Assembly (NCBI GenBank): GCA_016806645.1
Contig: JACSYO010002159.1
Span: 3,640,001-3,704,000 of the forward strand
Direction: 5' to 3'
From: Ophiodon elongatus
Taxonomy: Eukaryota > Chordata > Actinopteri > Perciformes > Hexagrammidae
DNA length: 64,000 nucleotides
Shown piece after piece: positions 13,326 to 32,702 of the stretch (position 1 is its first letter; each line of letters begins with the position of its first letter). The notes below the pieces were generated by a model, which did no database searches, was not told the origin of the DNA, and saw only the letters and a program-made list of their open reading frames with translations. A program made the translations under genes and the position numbers.

Positions 13326-14140
13326 GAAATTGGAATGCATCGATCTGACTTTCTCGGTCCCGGTACCTGGGCTTTAGGTATTTGCTGACATTTTCAAGTG
13401 AATGACCTGTAACGTTGAAAAAACATAATAAGGAAATGAGTAACCGTAAAGACAAGAACGCCAACGACCATAAAGCACAGGAGAAAGCAGATAAAGGCTT
13501 TTACCACATTAAACATGAAAGTATCCTGGACCTGAACGAGGCTGCACTGTGACGCTGTTTGACATTTAAAAACATTTAGTTTCCAAAAACAGGACACCAG
13601 TCATGTTGGTGGGTGGACACACTTGGAACTCATTTTGCTGTGCAACGTTGTTTGTGGGAACAAGGATGCTCACACGCTGTAATACGTTGACGCAAAAGAG
13701 TCGCTCAGGGCTGCTTCGCACAACAACAAAAAAAAAAACTCTTTGACAGAATAACAAATTGCACAAATGATCAGATGACTAGAGGAACCGGGCGCAGCGA
13801 TTTTTTTTTTTTTCTTTTTTGTTGTTGTTGTATTTGTCCAGTTTATATTTCAGTCTGCTTGTGTCTTCTCTCTCGTCTGTCTCTATGCCTCTCAGCCTGC
13901 TTGTATATTTATTTTTTCTGCTGTCACTCTGTCCATTCATCAGTTCTGCCACGGGTCGTTTGAGGTCACCGAGCTGTCCATTCTGGTCATTTCTGGGTGT
14001 CATCACAAAAGGCTACGTGCCACGAGTCTCAACAGCCAAAAGGGCCCTTGTATCCCAACAAAAAAACCTTTGTTATGTAATGCACTGATGCTGCCGCTGC
14101 TGCCGCTGCTTCTGACAATGATCGAGAGCAGGAGAAAGAC

Positions 14141-14201
14141 AGAGGGAGGGGGGGGAGAGATATATAGGGGGGTGGGGTTTGGGTGGGTGGGGGGGGGGGG
14201 A
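14141..14201. repeat. G-rich tract with quadruplex potential
   Basis: Several runs of three to twelve G occur on the plus strand within about 60 bases, separated by short spacers. The G-rich strand is antisense to ypel2. Confidence 0.8.
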
Positions 14202-15224
14202 TGAGAGTCAGACGGGGACATGGAGGGAATTAAACGAGCGGAGAGAGAAAGAGGGAAGAAGTCGTTTGTGTCCCTTCAGGAATGGATGAGCCGCTGCCCA
14301 CAAGCTGCGCCGACACGATTTCTGTACTTCATGTACTTTCTTCCTGCTCGCCATTCAGTCTCACAGCGAGGCCAACAGCCGACAGCAGCATGACATCACT
14401 GACTAGAGCAGGAAAAAAACTCCTCTCTGCTCCCCCCCAACCATATCAAATCTCACTGATGAAGCGATGCTCCTGCATCCCAGGTGTATGTGTCTGGTTA
14501 CTGTTGCCATTGCTGAGCTTTACTCGTGTCTCATTTTCTTCTGTCTGTCTCTATTTTGTAGCTTGTTCTCAAGTACTTTAGACACTTTATATTTGTGTAT
14601 TTCCTTGCAGAGTTTGTCCAAGGGAAACTCTTTAAATGCTAATTGTCTGGTTTGTTTGTACAGATAATTCCTGATGAATTTCTGTGTGGCTATGAAAGTG
14701 ATTTAAAAGGTGAAAAAAAACAAAGTGAATGATGAGACAAAGTGACTGAGACCTGCCGAACTGTAGGCACAATACATTGTCCATAACTTATGTTTATGTA
14801 TACAAGTAATCTGTGAAGGATCACCTTTTCAGGCCTGCGACACTCTGATCCCTGTGTATCGACTCCTCACATGATCAATAACTATCTGCTTGCAGGCTTT
14901 GCACTAAAAATAGATCAGTGCAAAGGTTGCAACTTGATAATAGTGTCTCTTCTTGAACTATCTCCCATGGACTTTATTTAGTACGTGTGTTTTCAGGGGT
15001 GGGACACAGCATTTCCACCTGCTGGCCAAACTGTCATTGACTTGTATGGGATGGTTGATGTCACGTGGGCTAATACATAAATAAATACACAAAGCATGAA
15101 GGCTCAAGGTTTACAGTATGTGTGATTATTGAATCAGGTCACAGGCAGTGGCGCACTTCATCTGGGGCAGAACTTCAGCCACCACACGCAGCACAGATGG
15201 CGGGGATGCCTCAGCTCAGCAATG

Positions 15225-15229
<5 letters not shown>

Positions 15230-15298
<69 letters not shown>
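15230..15298. repeat. (CA)n microsatellite
   Basis: An uninterrupted AC run of about 34 units. Confidence 0.99.
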
Positions 15299-15300
<2 letters not shown>

Positions 15301-16599
15301 CAACCACTCTGAAAGGCTTTAACATCTGCAATGACTTTTACAGATCGATGCGAACTAGGTGACTATCGTTAGAGCTTATGACCACAGTATGCGTATTACA
15401 CGATAACCCGCATTGATCACCGCTGACGTGCACCATCACGACCAAGCGCGCGCGCACGGGGATGATGGCGCATACGCTCAGGACTGCCACCACAAAACAG
15501 CATGTGAACATAATAATAACCATCAGATACTGTAGCGACACTGCAGAGTAGATCTCAGCATCCAGTTCACGAAGAAAACATCAGTCCAGGCCAGAGACTG
15601 TGTATAAGAAGGTCCAGGCATGACACATACACATGACAACACATGTTGGCACAATATGAGCCACCAACCATAAACTTGTGTTTTTATTGGGATATTACAG
15701 AACGTGTGGCTGCATGTTAAAAGTTGTCTCGTTTAAAAAAAGTAGGCTATTGGGTGGGCTGTGTGCGTAACAACAAATGCACCACACTGGAAAAAAACGC
15801 AGACGAAAGGATTTTACCTTTGAAGGGAAGAAAAATGGTTCTCCACGTAGCTCAGAAAATGTCGCACCTCCTCGTTTTCCTCGTGGCAGTGCCAATCCTA
15901 AACCCCCTTTCGCATTCCTTCCCAAGCAAATTTCCTCTCCTCTCCGGCCCTGGCAAGTCCTGCAGAGACGCAATGTTTTGACGCGCAATGATGCCCAGCG
16001 GAGTTTAGAAGAAGCAGCAAGAGAGAGAGTGGTGAAGCGACCAGCCGGAGCGAGAGGGTTCCCTCCAACCGACTTCCGTGTTCGCAGATTATCCGTTATA
16101 CAGGTAGGGTGGCTTATTTTCTTCGGTTTCTGTGCCTTATTTTAGTATGTTTCATTGTTACTTATACTGTTGTGGTATGTAACTAATGTATTTAAAAACA
16201 GCATCGCACATAATCATTATGAATTTGACAGTTATTTACATTTACCAATTGTTGCTTAAATGTATGTATCAGATGAATAAATGCTGTGAAATTACGTAAA
16301 CATACATCTGCATTATGTCGTTTTTTATTATCGCGGACTATTTTCAAGCTGTTGAGTCGTGTTCAGTTTTGACAAACAACTTTTACAAGTTGTAACATGA
16401 ACCCATAAGTTAACTAAACAAGGTAGTGAGGCCTACGACAACAACTGGGCCTCCTTCCAAGAAAAGTTAAACTTTCCTACGGTTGCTGACCATCGCAACA
16501 CAGTTTTTTCGTGAAATTAAACGGTGTGGAGCACTTCAATTGGTAATTTGAACAAACTGAAAAACACTTTTCCGTTCCTCGACAGCTCAATAGCGGACA

Positions 16600-16790
16600 T
16601 TCCGAAGGAGGGGAACTATCTTGACGGCCGAGTTGACTATCTTTGGCAAAAAATCTCACTGGCGATAAATAATTGACAGCTGTATCAGCCAATCAGCGAG
16701 CTGATAAGGCATGGCAACACTGACTTCATTGGTCGAGGGGCTCGAGGGAGGAAGCTAGTGACCAATTATATTATTGGGTTTTATTTTTTA
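16600..16790 (-). promoter_or_regulatory. ypel2: Probable ypel2 promoter with four CCAAT boxes
   Basis: CCAAT occurs at 16689-16693 and 16762-16766, and ATTGG (the same box reversed) at 16728-16732 and 16773-16777. Spacings of roughly 11 to 40 bases are typical of NF-Y-bound promoters. There is no obvious TATA box. The block sits between the end of gdpd1 and the body of ypel2, so ypel2 is the likely target. The transcription start was not seen directly. Confidence 0.45.
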
Positions 16791-17094
16791 CTAAACTCTC
16801 CATGAATGTACACTAGTACGTGTGTGTAGTTTTATGAATCAATCAGGGGGGAGAGCAGAAATACCTCAAAAGGTTATTGTAAAAACTTATTAGAAAAAAG
16901 ATGTCTGCGTGGATGTTTTTTATGTAACAAAACATGTCCAGCATCATTAACTTTCCCGCTACAGGGAAAACTTCTTAAATCCCTGTAGTCTACAGCGCCA
17001 CCTCATGTCAGGCTATGGTTACTGAATATTTATCCATATAAATTGTCATTGTTTTCCAAAGTGGTGAAAACATTATGAAGCTGCTAATATTTTA

Positions 17095-19086
17095 AAATAC
17101 ACAAACCAATTTTATTACTTTTATTTGTCTTGATATTAATACAGATGTACTTTTTCAATAATCTCATCAAATCAAACAACATACTCCTTGTAGGAAAAGG
17201 CGTTTTGATGTGCAGCCTTGTCCCACAAAGATTAACAAATATATTCAATTAGGCATGCAAAACCAATGCACACCGAGTACAGCACAGATAATGGCATCAA
17301 AATATCCACAAATTCATTAATGTAAGATCTGTAATATGATTGGTAAATCACAATGATTTTGGACGTACAGGTGTTCTCAAAACAAAACATCAGACGAACA
17401 ACTGTGCAGATTTCACTCCATCCACCAATACCAAATGCCCAACAACAAACTAAAGAAAATAAAAGAGCAATGCCGAACGATAGACGGTACATTCAACCAA
17501 TACTACATTCATCATTGAGCCTCACTGTGCGGTCACAGGTCTAGACAAAGGAACACCAGTGGTATGATAAACCTCTTTTCATACTGTGACTCCCACAGCG
17601 AGGCATTGCTAAAGCGCTGCCGTCTTTAATACGTTTCAATTTCAAGGGAATGCAATGAAGCGATCCGTCAACATGTATCAAGAGTTTCTACTGGATTTTC
17701 CAAAAACACTTTTTGAAGCCCATACATTAAAAATGATCATATTTCTTAAATACAAAATTCCATTCTGTTTACGATCACAGAACACGACTCAGTAGTATAA
17801 TAAAAACAAAGATTCTCTTAGGTTCATTCATAGATAAACTCAGTCAGTTTCAGCAATTTCATTTGATTCAGAGGAAAATAACACACAAACATACAGAACT
17901 GAATGTGCCTTTGAATTGTCAACATGGAGTAGCGGCACAACCCTCCTCAGTCCTCATGTTCCTCGATGTAGCCGAGGACTTGTGTCTACATGCTGTCATT
18001 TATGACAAGTAGCAATGTTTTATGTTCTAGCATCATAAAAAAAAAAAATATATATATATATCTGAACTTCTTAGATTCGTGTATTGTTGCATGTGCTAAG
18101 GGAAATTCAGATTGTAAAAAGTAAAAAAAAAAAAAAAAAAAAAAATCGGACCTCTAAACGTAAAGCTGCTGGCAAATTCACATCAAACTGCATCTCCTGG
18201 TGTTTTAACTATCGCTGTACTTCAACGATAACGCAGTAATTCTGCGATTTGTAATTTATTTGAAAGGATTAATAAATCTTTCAAACTTATTTTCAATTCA
18301 AAAGACATTAATCTCTTATGAAATCCAAGGCTGCTATTTCAATGGCAATTCTGTCCCATTTTATAGAACTTAAAAGTGCAAGATTTTAAAGTCAGAGCAT
18401 TAATAAAGCATCTATTTGCTGTGTAAAGATATAGTGTACTCATAACATCCTGAGCAGAAAATGAAGTCTCCCTCCCTCTCTGTGCTTTGTTTACCTAGCC
18501 GGTCCTACTGCGTGTGCATGTGAGTGTGTGTTTGTGTGTGTGTGTGTGTGTGTGCACGCGCAACACTGGCTATCTAATCGCTGCTGCTCTGCGCTCACAT
18601 GGCGGTTACCAAAAATGGTTATAGTGCTGGTTATCAAACTACCCAGATGTCGTGAGAGCCATGTGGAGGCAATCCCTCAATCATAGATATGCTCTGAATT
18701 TTGAGTTTCCCACCTTTTTTTTTAAAAAAAAAAAAAAAAGATTGTGTGGTTACATATAGAATTCTCACGCTGTCATGTGTGCAAAGCGGGTATCTAGCAA
18801 GGGAACAATGAACCCGCGAAGAACACAACTAAAAGGAGATGATGATATAAAGCAGATGTGGTGCGTGTGCTTTAGGAGTATTTTATGTGATTTGAAAACA
18901 CAGAGGTTTTTGTCACCAGCACAACAACTGGTTCCTCGAACCACTGCAGCGTTACAGGGCTGTGCAACACAAGGTGAAAGGAGCCCTGTGGGAATGCATG
19001 CCGTGGAAGTGTGTGCATTCCGGGGGGGGGGGGGTGTCTGGTTTGGCAGGTCAGTCAGGTTGAAGGGTGAGGTAGATTTTGGCAGG
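17095..19086 (-). other. gdpd1: Probable 3' UTR of gdpd1
   Basis: Downstream of the gdpd1 stop the minus strand is AT-rich and non-coding. An AATAAA signal occurs at 17116-17111. The stretch includes a poly(A) run at 18124-18144 and a GT microsatellite at 18529-18553. A shorter UTR is possible. Confidence 0.4.
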
Positions 19087-25170
<6,084 letters not shown>

Positions 25171-26207
25171 CTCCTATCAGTCGTCTGCAAACACAACCCA
25201 CTCAGAGTAAATACCTACAGTGAACAGGATCGTAATGGACTCACATTTCTACAATTAAATAATCATTAAATAAAATACCCCAAAAATTATCAAAGTTAAG
25301 TCTTAAGGCTGCTGACCTGACCAACAGCCCAAACCCCAAGGTATTACATTTATATTGATATAAATAGAGATAATCACGTCTCAGCAAGTGAGGAACTGTA
25401 CCCAGAATAATTCATACTGTACAGATGATGGAAAGTTATTCCCCAATTATCAAAATTACAATAAGTTACGGTCTTTGTGGGGTACAGGACTAGTTTGTAC
25501 CTCTCCATTATTAGATGTCTGGCACAAACTGAGGCTGTGTGATGTTCATGTTGTGAACTCCCAACCACATTCTTTAATAATTAACAAATTAGTCTTGACA
25601 CAATCATATTCTGTAAGGAAAGGGCTCGCACTAAAGAGCAAAAAAATTTTCTTTTCTTTTTTCTTTATTCTTTACTTAATTGATAATAATTTAGGATAGG
25701 ACTATACAAGCATTCTGCCTGTACCTGTTCAGTCATGTTGTTCACCAGATTGGATAAAGGCTTTACTCATTGTATTGTATGTGAAAAGGGGGCAGAAAGC
25801 CACAGACAGCATATTTCAACTGCTCAAAATATTTAACATGCTACATATCAGCTTTTCTTGTCCCCCGTGTCCCCTTGTTGCTGTGAGTGGGACAGCTTGA
25901 GCTGCCTTTGTTGGAGACATGGTTTACGTTCAAATGACACATTGAGGACGTCACTTCTCAAGACACACAGGTAACTTTCAATGAGGTGAACCAGTTCACC
26001 GACGACAGCGTCCTAGCTAAACTCGGCTAACGTTAGCTGAGCTCGGGGTCGACCTCGCGACATTAACCTTACCTTTTTCATCAAGTTATTTTCTTTTTTC
26101 TTTTTTTCTTTGCGTCGGCTAACCTAAGCACAACCAGGGTGAGTTACTTAGTTCGGTGTCCGGGGATCTGTGGATCCTCTGTGTGAGGATAAGATGGTCA
26201 GCCTCAC

Positions 26208-26330
26208 CTCTCGTCCGCACCACAGCCGCCCCTGTCAACACATGCACCGGGTCGCTGTCAGTTGTAGGCGCATGCGCAGGACGGTGCTCCCGCAAAGACA
26301 AAGCACGATGGCACTTCCGCCCGAATATTC
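26208..26330 (-). promoter_or_regulatory. gdpd1: CpG-rich promoter and probable non-coding first exon of gdpd1
   Basis: The coding first exon of gdpd1 is preceded by an acceptor (TTTGCAG) that leaves only 14 UTR bases (25184-25171), so a non-coding exon must lie upstream. A good minus-strand donor (GAGGTGAGG) is at 26208/26207. Just above it is a perfect palindromic NRF1 site, GCGCATGCGCA, at 26268-26278, and an ETS/GABP-type site (CGGAAGT on the minus strand) at 26313-26319. These are hallmarks of TATA-less housekeeping promoters. The exact start is not resolved. Confidence 0.55.
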
Positions 26331-26339
26331 CAGAATAAA

Positions 26340-27397
26340 AGCGAAAAACATTTGTTTGTTTTTCTTAAACTAGTATGTGTGATGACACATCGCATGTCAG
26401 CAAAGGCATATAGGTGTAGTAATATTTTGACATTAAACAAAATTTGAGATACATTGTATCTTCAGTTGACACGTTTTTATTTATTAATTTTCCAGAGAAA
26501 CAATACAAAATTCAGTTGAAATGGCAGCTTCTTCAAGTTCACGTTAAAGAAAATTACTTATATGCTACTTACATACTTCATTTTATAATACACACCTGTA
26601 CTTTCTGCATATAGTCTACCCGTACCTCTGTGTGTAGATTTGTGGATTCAGTGTAAAGTACCAGACTTGCACTAACCATGCACAGCAGGGCACTGTCATT
26701 ATGTATGAATTGTACAATGTCAAGACAGTACTACTCTGATTGACTACTGTCAGTTTATTATATGTGCAGGTTTTACAATAAAAAAAACACATTTGCAGCA
26801 TTTTCATAGCAAACTAAAATATGTAGATTAATTATCTTTTTTATTGTTTCCACCAATTTTTCATTTGTGCCATCAAATTACAATAGCCAAAACATTTCCC
26901 CTCCACACCAGTCTCATGGTAAAGTGAGTTTATCACTGATTTATTCATTTCATCCACCAGGTGCTGCTGGTGTGCAGCTGTTTAAGTGAAAAAACAAAAA
27001 ATGCTGAAAGATAGAACATGCACAAAGCACAGTCTAATTAACCGGAAGCTGGCTGAACCATTGCAATGGCAAAAACACAGACATTTAGTCATTGAATTGT
27101 GAATATAGTTAACAATAACATATTACCTCTGGCTCTGTGAATGATAACTGAACAATATGATAACCGGAGAAGTTCCACAGAACAATGTCAAAAGTCAAAA
27201 TCTTGCACATTTGTACCAGTCAAAGTTCATTTATGCAATAAACCGTCCACGGGAATTTGATACACACCCTGAAGAGACACACTTCAACATGGCATTATGT
27301 GCAAGTAATTTCTTGGTTGCTGAACTATTTTAAAGCTGAACTTATTATTTAAGTGGGTCTGCTGTCAGTGTAGTGTGAAAGATAAAGTGTTCACGAA
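26340..27397. other. Spacer between gdpd1 and tmem120a
   Basis: AT-rich sequence with no recognised exon. A possible acceptor, GCTGTCAG, lies about 30 bases before the tmem120a start codon. It would fit a non-coding first exon of tmem120a near 26.1 kb. Confidence 0.5.
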
Positions 27398-30300
27398 ATG
27401 CCTCAAGATTTAAGAGTCGTTCTGAAGGAGTGGAAATGTCTGGAAGAAGAGTATCAACAACTTCTGGTAAGGCTCGGACCAAAATCAGCTGACGGTGTCT
27501 AATTATGCACATAGAGCAGTTGTATAAATCATGCTCAACCTACTGTTTGCTTCCTGTTGTGTTACTCAATAATTTCACATTATGAAATGTTGCTAAACCC
27601 CATCTTGTGAAACTATATGTCAGTAAATTCATGTCGAATAACTTGTGCTCCGGATTGTACTCTACCATATTCCCAAAAAGTTTTTAAATGTTTAAATGCT
27701 CCATGTAATCTACATGTTCTTTCTTTGGTTCTTGATGTAACCCCAAGTTCTTCTCATCTAGGAGACACACAGACTGTACTTACTGAAATTGGAGGAAATT
27801 TCCAAACTACAAAAAAACTGCTCTTCCTCCATTTCAAGTCAGCGCAGCAGACTGAAGGAGGTGTCCCACCTCGTGAAACAGTACGTTTACACACACACAC
27901 ACACACAAATGCATACATATTCATGAAAGAAATACTTTCCAAGTAGACCCCTCTCAGTTTGATAACCACAAACAAACAAACACGTCATGTTGTACCAATG
28001 TTATGCACTTACAACATCCATCAGATGCAGCAAAGGAACATCAGAAGAAGAAGCCAAGACCTTGGATGAAATAAATGAGAAGATAAAGACGCGACCAAAT
28101 GCTTTCCTTGAAATGGAAGCTTTCCTTCCCAATAAAAACGGGTGATGACTTTTATTTTAAAATACAAGTGTCATAAAAACAGAACAGAACATTAATTACA
28201 TTATATAAAGTACATAAGAAAAATAATATGATTGCTTCATATTTCAGGTTGTACCTCAGTCTGGTTCTTGGAAATGTGAATGTGACTCTTCTCAGTAAGC
28301 AGTCAAAGTAAGCAGTGACGATCGACGCCAACACACAACCTGAAATAAGCACTTTAAATTAATGCTGAAAACAATTATTTATTTCCCTAAATCAAACATT
28401 TCCATGGCTGATTGATTAAAGCCTTGTGATGTTTATTGAGAACCGCATTTATCATGTCCTTGTCAGATTTGCCTACAAAGAGGAATACGAGAAGTTCAAG
28501 CTGTACCTCACAGTCATCCTGTTTCTATTCTCCATCATTTGCTATTTCTTTGTGAGCTACAGGTAAGAGTCTTCACATCACAGCTGCTTCAGCCTCGTCA
28601 GCTATACAATGAGTTTATTAAAAGGACGCTGCGTTTACTGTATGTCTTAATCCAGCCCTTGTCTTATATGCCTGATTTTAGATTTCTTGATGCAATCCTC
28701 AATTTCCTGCTGGTGTGGTACTATTGTACATTGACAATCAGGGAAAGTATCCTCATCGCCAACGGCTCCAGGTCAACTCTTTCAACCATCCTATTCAAAT
28801 AATGACAACTTTCTCATAAATAAACATATTGGTAGCTCTCTGAACTTTCTATTTTTACATTAATAAAGGTAATTAGTCATTATTTGCTGAAGAAAATGTG
28901 ATTTAAGCAAGTAAGTTTAACAAAGTATAAAACATAAAATCCTAATATCCAATTAAAATGTATTCTGCATTATAGAATCAAGGGCTGGTGGGTTTTCCAT
29001 CACTACATCTCGGCTTTTTTGTCCGGTGTAATGTTGACATGGTGAGTATAGGAAGATTAAAAACAGATTAAGAAACAATTAACTTTATATTAACACATTC
29101 AGAAAATGTAATTCATACAATGCTTGCTGTGATCCTTATCTACACATATTTTTGCTGCTGTTAGAGAAAAACACATCCATTAAATTGCATTTTTACTACA
29201 TAATAACACATGTCCTCCCTTTCACAACTATAAGGCCAGATGGGAACTTGTACAAGACATTCAGGAACCAGTTCCTTGCCTACTCCTTGTATCAAAGTAA
29301 GGTTAAAATACTTCAAAAGCATTCGTGGTTCAAACCTTTCAAAATCGAATCAAAGCCTGATGCGTGTTTCTTTCATCTGTAACTCACAGGTTTTGTTCAG
29401 TGTCTGCAGTGCTATTATCAGAGCGGGTGTTTGTACAGGCTACGAGCCCTGGGAGAAAGACACAACATGGATCTGACCGTGGGTGAGATACACTGACACC
29501 AAGGACACAGAATGCAGACTCACTCAGCCTGCACGTCATAATTAAGTATTTTAGTTACGATTTTTAACTTTTGGGAGACTATGATGCTATATCAGGCATG
29601 CATGGGGCTTCTCATTGTCACTGTTGTAACAAATATATGTGGAAGTTAAAAAAACACAAAAAACCCGATTTGAACTCTATTCTGTTCTGTTTGTAGAGGG
29701 ATTTCAGTCGTGGATGTGGAAAGGGCTGACGTTTCTGTTGCCCTTCCTGTTTTTTGGTCATGTGAGTACATTCTGATTCACAAGTGAACTTCTCCTCTAA
29801 GTACTGCTTACAAATCAAGCTTCGTCATGGTTTAGACTGGGTGACCAAAAAACTGTTTTAAAATGCTAATGTCATTCTAGACCTGATATTATTCTGCACT
29901 TTTAGGCATAATTTGAGACAATGTTAAGGTTTTTGGTGATCTGAATGACACCTTAAGCTTTAGCGTGCCTGTGTTTGCCCACCTGCAAATTATACATTCA
30001 CTTTTTTACAAACAATTAAATCTTTAAGCCCTCCTGTTTTGTCTTGCAGTTCTGGCAGCTCTTCAATAGCATCTCTCTCTTCAGAATGGCTCAGCTTTCG
30101 GACTGTAAAGAATGGCAGGTCAGTGTTCTCACAAGTTATAGAATTTCACTCTTTACCTGCTTAGATATTATTAAAGATTTGCTGTATCTATTCACCTATA
30201 ATCTACCCTGAATTAACACTTATTATCTTATTATCTGCATGGCTAGAACCATGTTCGCTTTTTATCAAAGATACTGACGGCCTAGTGTTACATTGTAATG

Positions 30301-30527
30301 GGGTTTTGAATGAAATTGCATGCCCATCTGATCCTCTGCATATATTAAGAAAATGATGATGAATGAAAACTGTTATGCTTACTCATTGTTCTCTATGTTC
30401 CTTGTGATGCCAGGTATTGATGTGTGGTCTCTGCTTCCTAATTCTGTTCATGGGAAACTTTTTCACCACGGTTGCTGTGGTCCGTCACAAGGTCAAGAGC
30501 AGGAATCCAAAACCAAAGAGTCTGTGA
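27398..30527 (+). CDS. tmem120a: Transmembrane protein 120A (TACAN/NET29 family, twelve exons)
   Basis: Coding exons: 27398-27466, 27762-27880, 28025-28141, 28248-28307, 28467-28562, 28682-28771, 28976-29041, 29235-29296, 29390-29482, 29697-29761, 30050-30118 and 30414-30527 (TGA). They total 1020 nt, 339 residues, against about 340 for vertebrate homologues. The first 100 residues are charged and heptad-like, matching the family's N-terminal coiled coil. They are followed by LYLSLVLGNVNVTLLSKQ, several hydrophobic segments, and the strongly conserved FLLVWYYCTLTIRESILI and GWWVFHHYIS motifs. TMEM120 proteins are six-helix membrane proteins of the ER/nuclear envelope that bind coenzyme A and resemble ELOVL elongases. 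A proposed mechanosensitive channel role is disputed. CKEWQVLMCG near the C-terminus and the neighbour por favour TMEM120A over TMEM120B. Confidence 0.95.
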
Positions 30528-30627
30528 TAGCCTCCTGTGATAACAAACATCAATAACAACATGTCTACAAAATATTGTCTCAAATGCTACTCTCCAAATC
30601 TAGAGCTCATATTATCATTATTGCTGT

Positions 30628-30633
30628 AATAAA
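30628..30633 (+). terminator. tmem120a: Poly(A) signal of tmem120a
   Basis: AATAAA lies 101 bases after the stop codon. Further AATAAA hexamers at 30822 and 30838 could give a longer 3' end. Confidence 0.65.
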
Positions 30634-31049
30634 TATGTTTTGCTGTGCTATTATGCAACCATCTCATAACTCTTGGCTATCAGAACATGTACAGTAAAAT
30701 GTAAAAACAATATTCTGTCTAATCAATCACCATTAAAGGTTGAATTATGCTCCACAATACCTCCATGTTGTTATCTTTGTACAATTAGTCAAATGACCTA
30801 CGTAGGAAAAGATAAACAAGGAATAAAAGTACCCTCCAATAAAGTATTTCCTTTTACTAACCTCTGTGAATCTTATTTTAAGTACTACAAAGTCTGTGCT
30901 TGAGCATTTGTCTGAATATGTTAGATTGCTGCCCCTAATTCCTTTTTTGAAACCTTTTTTGTGGATGAGTTGGGCGTGTACATTCTGAGTTTACCTGCAG
31001 GGATTGAAAAGTACATGTAATTCTATCTTCTTATGTAACATTATACATT

Positions 31050-31520
31050 TCTTTCCTCCCTGTGTTGTACTTGTACATTACTTGAGTATTTCCATTTAGC
31101 GTTACTTTACACTTTTACTCCACTACATTACAGGCTTAAATATTCCCCAACACTTATCTGAAAGCAATAACAAATTATTTTGTATCTGGTAAAAAACCTG
31201 TGATCTTATAACATTTGATTAATTGTATTAACTGCCAGGATGTCTAAAGAAATTATAATAATAAAAACAATGTTATAATGCTGACAGGCAGTGGTTAAAA
31301 AAGTATTTAGAAGGTTATATACTGAAGTAAAATTTGCTATACGATGGCTATAAATGTACCCCAATAAATAGACCTAGTACAGGAGTCTTAGCGACAAACT
31401 GTACTTCAACTATAAAATTAAAAGTACTCATTTTGTATAATGGCCCCTGTCAGTGTTGTACTACTGTATATTATTGCATCATTATTATTGTATTATTATG
31501 AAAGGAGTACTTTAATGTTG
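31050..31520. repeat. Interspersed teleost repeat (TACTTGAGTATTT family)
   Basis: It contains ACTTTTACTCCACTACATTACAG and, further on, AAAAGTACTCATTTTGTATAATGGC. Both are blocks of a very common fish repeat, usually recognised by its CTCCACTACAT core. It has no coding capacity. Confidence 0.7.
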
Positions 31521-32019
31521 TTATTTCAAGGTGGCACTAATTTAATATATTTATCTACTACAGGGTAATTTATGTAATAATGCATCATAGTTTATAAACT
31601 GATATAGTATTTAAAATATCAATCTGAAAAGTAACTACAGCTGTTAAATAAATGGAGTGGAGTAAAACGTTCAACATTTCCCTCTGAAATGTATAAAAAG
31701 CTAAATAAAGAAACACAAAAGGGTAAATAAGAAGATAGAGATAAAAAACAAATGAACTCAAATCTGAACTAGAAATTGAACTAAAACTGAGATCATACTC
31801 TAAACATAAACACAATAGTGTGTGGTCATTTTATGTATTTGGTTAGTGCAAGTCCAGTAGATGTACAATACATTGTCTTGTATTGATATGATAAGTATTT
31901 GATTTGGATTGAGCACTTTGGAATTGATGAGTATTGGGAATAACTACAATTAATCTATATGCACACACAGTTAAGATGAAAGTACTCAAGTGAAGTTCAA
32001 TTGCTTCAAAATTGTACTT

Positions 32020-32175
32020 TAGTCCAGTACAGGCTGCTGAGAGGGGTCAATATGCTCCCTAACGTTTTTGTGATAACACATGAACTGCATATTATGTTCT
32101 AAAGTTATGCTTAAAACAGAGTAGTTGTTTTTTTGGGCATTGCTACTTTTACTTAAATAATCTGAATACTTTTTC
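32020..32175. repeat. Fragment of a related repeat
   Basis: GCTACTTTTACTTAAATAATCTGAATACTTTTTCCATTA is the characteristic edge of the same repeat family as 31050-31520, given here in two parts: TACTTTTACTTAAATAA and CTGAATACTTTTTCC. Confidence 0.6.
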
Positions 32176-32569
32176 CATTATTAATAAGCAGGTAGAACCC
32201 CCTCACAGGTTGTTGAGCTATGTGACATCTGCCTCTGGAACTGTGAACAAAAATATAATTTAAGTGGCGCAGGACAACTTGGACGAGGCTGCCATTCAGT
32301 CTGTCAAGGATACACACGTCTGCTGGTTGAATTACACAACCGTGACCCATGGCCTGCTGCGCCCATGAATGTATAAATTGACGTAACAGAGCACGTTACG
32401 TTCACTCAGCGATCTCAAGTTATGCCTTTACGGACCGGTCCAACTTGAGACACGTGTTTGATGTAATTAACAAATAAACACACTTAAGTTAAGTGGACAA
32501 TCTAGACAGACCCGTATTATTAAAAGAGAAACACCTGCAGTGTGTCAATAAAATTAACCATCTCTAGAT

Positions 32570-32702
32570 TATAGTTATTTGTCGTTGAAAGTGGAGGAGT
32601 CCACCCCCGCGGCCGGGGCTGAGTTGGTTTCATCCTACATGGCGGAAAGTTTCCTTCCGTGTTGGACACAGTGCGAGCCTGACACAAAGAGGGGAGGCGA
32701 AG
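32570..32702 (+). promoter_or_regulatory. por: Non-coding first exon and core promoter of por
   Basis: A GC-rich stretch (CACCCCCGCGGCCGGGGC) is followed by ACATGGCGGAAAG, which resembles the YY1-type ATGGCGG element of TATA-less promoters, and by a clear donor CGAAG/GTAAGC at 32702/32703. The next por exon starts at 35556 after TTTTTCTAG. The ATG in the ATGGCGG element also opens an upstream reading frame (see findings). The transcription start is not resolved. Confidence 0.65.

Larger units (their letters stand above)
30850..32570. other. Intergenic spacer between tmem120a and por
   Basis: No exon was recognised. Much of it consists of interspersed repeat sequence related to the teleost TACTTGAGTATTTCCATTT family at 31050-31520 and 32020-32175. 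Confidence 0.6.

Noticed and set aside
15960..16102. Plus-strand exon-like segment ending at CAG/GTAGGG
   Set aside because: No plus-strand gene continues from it before 26 kb, and the frame has no similarity to known proteins.
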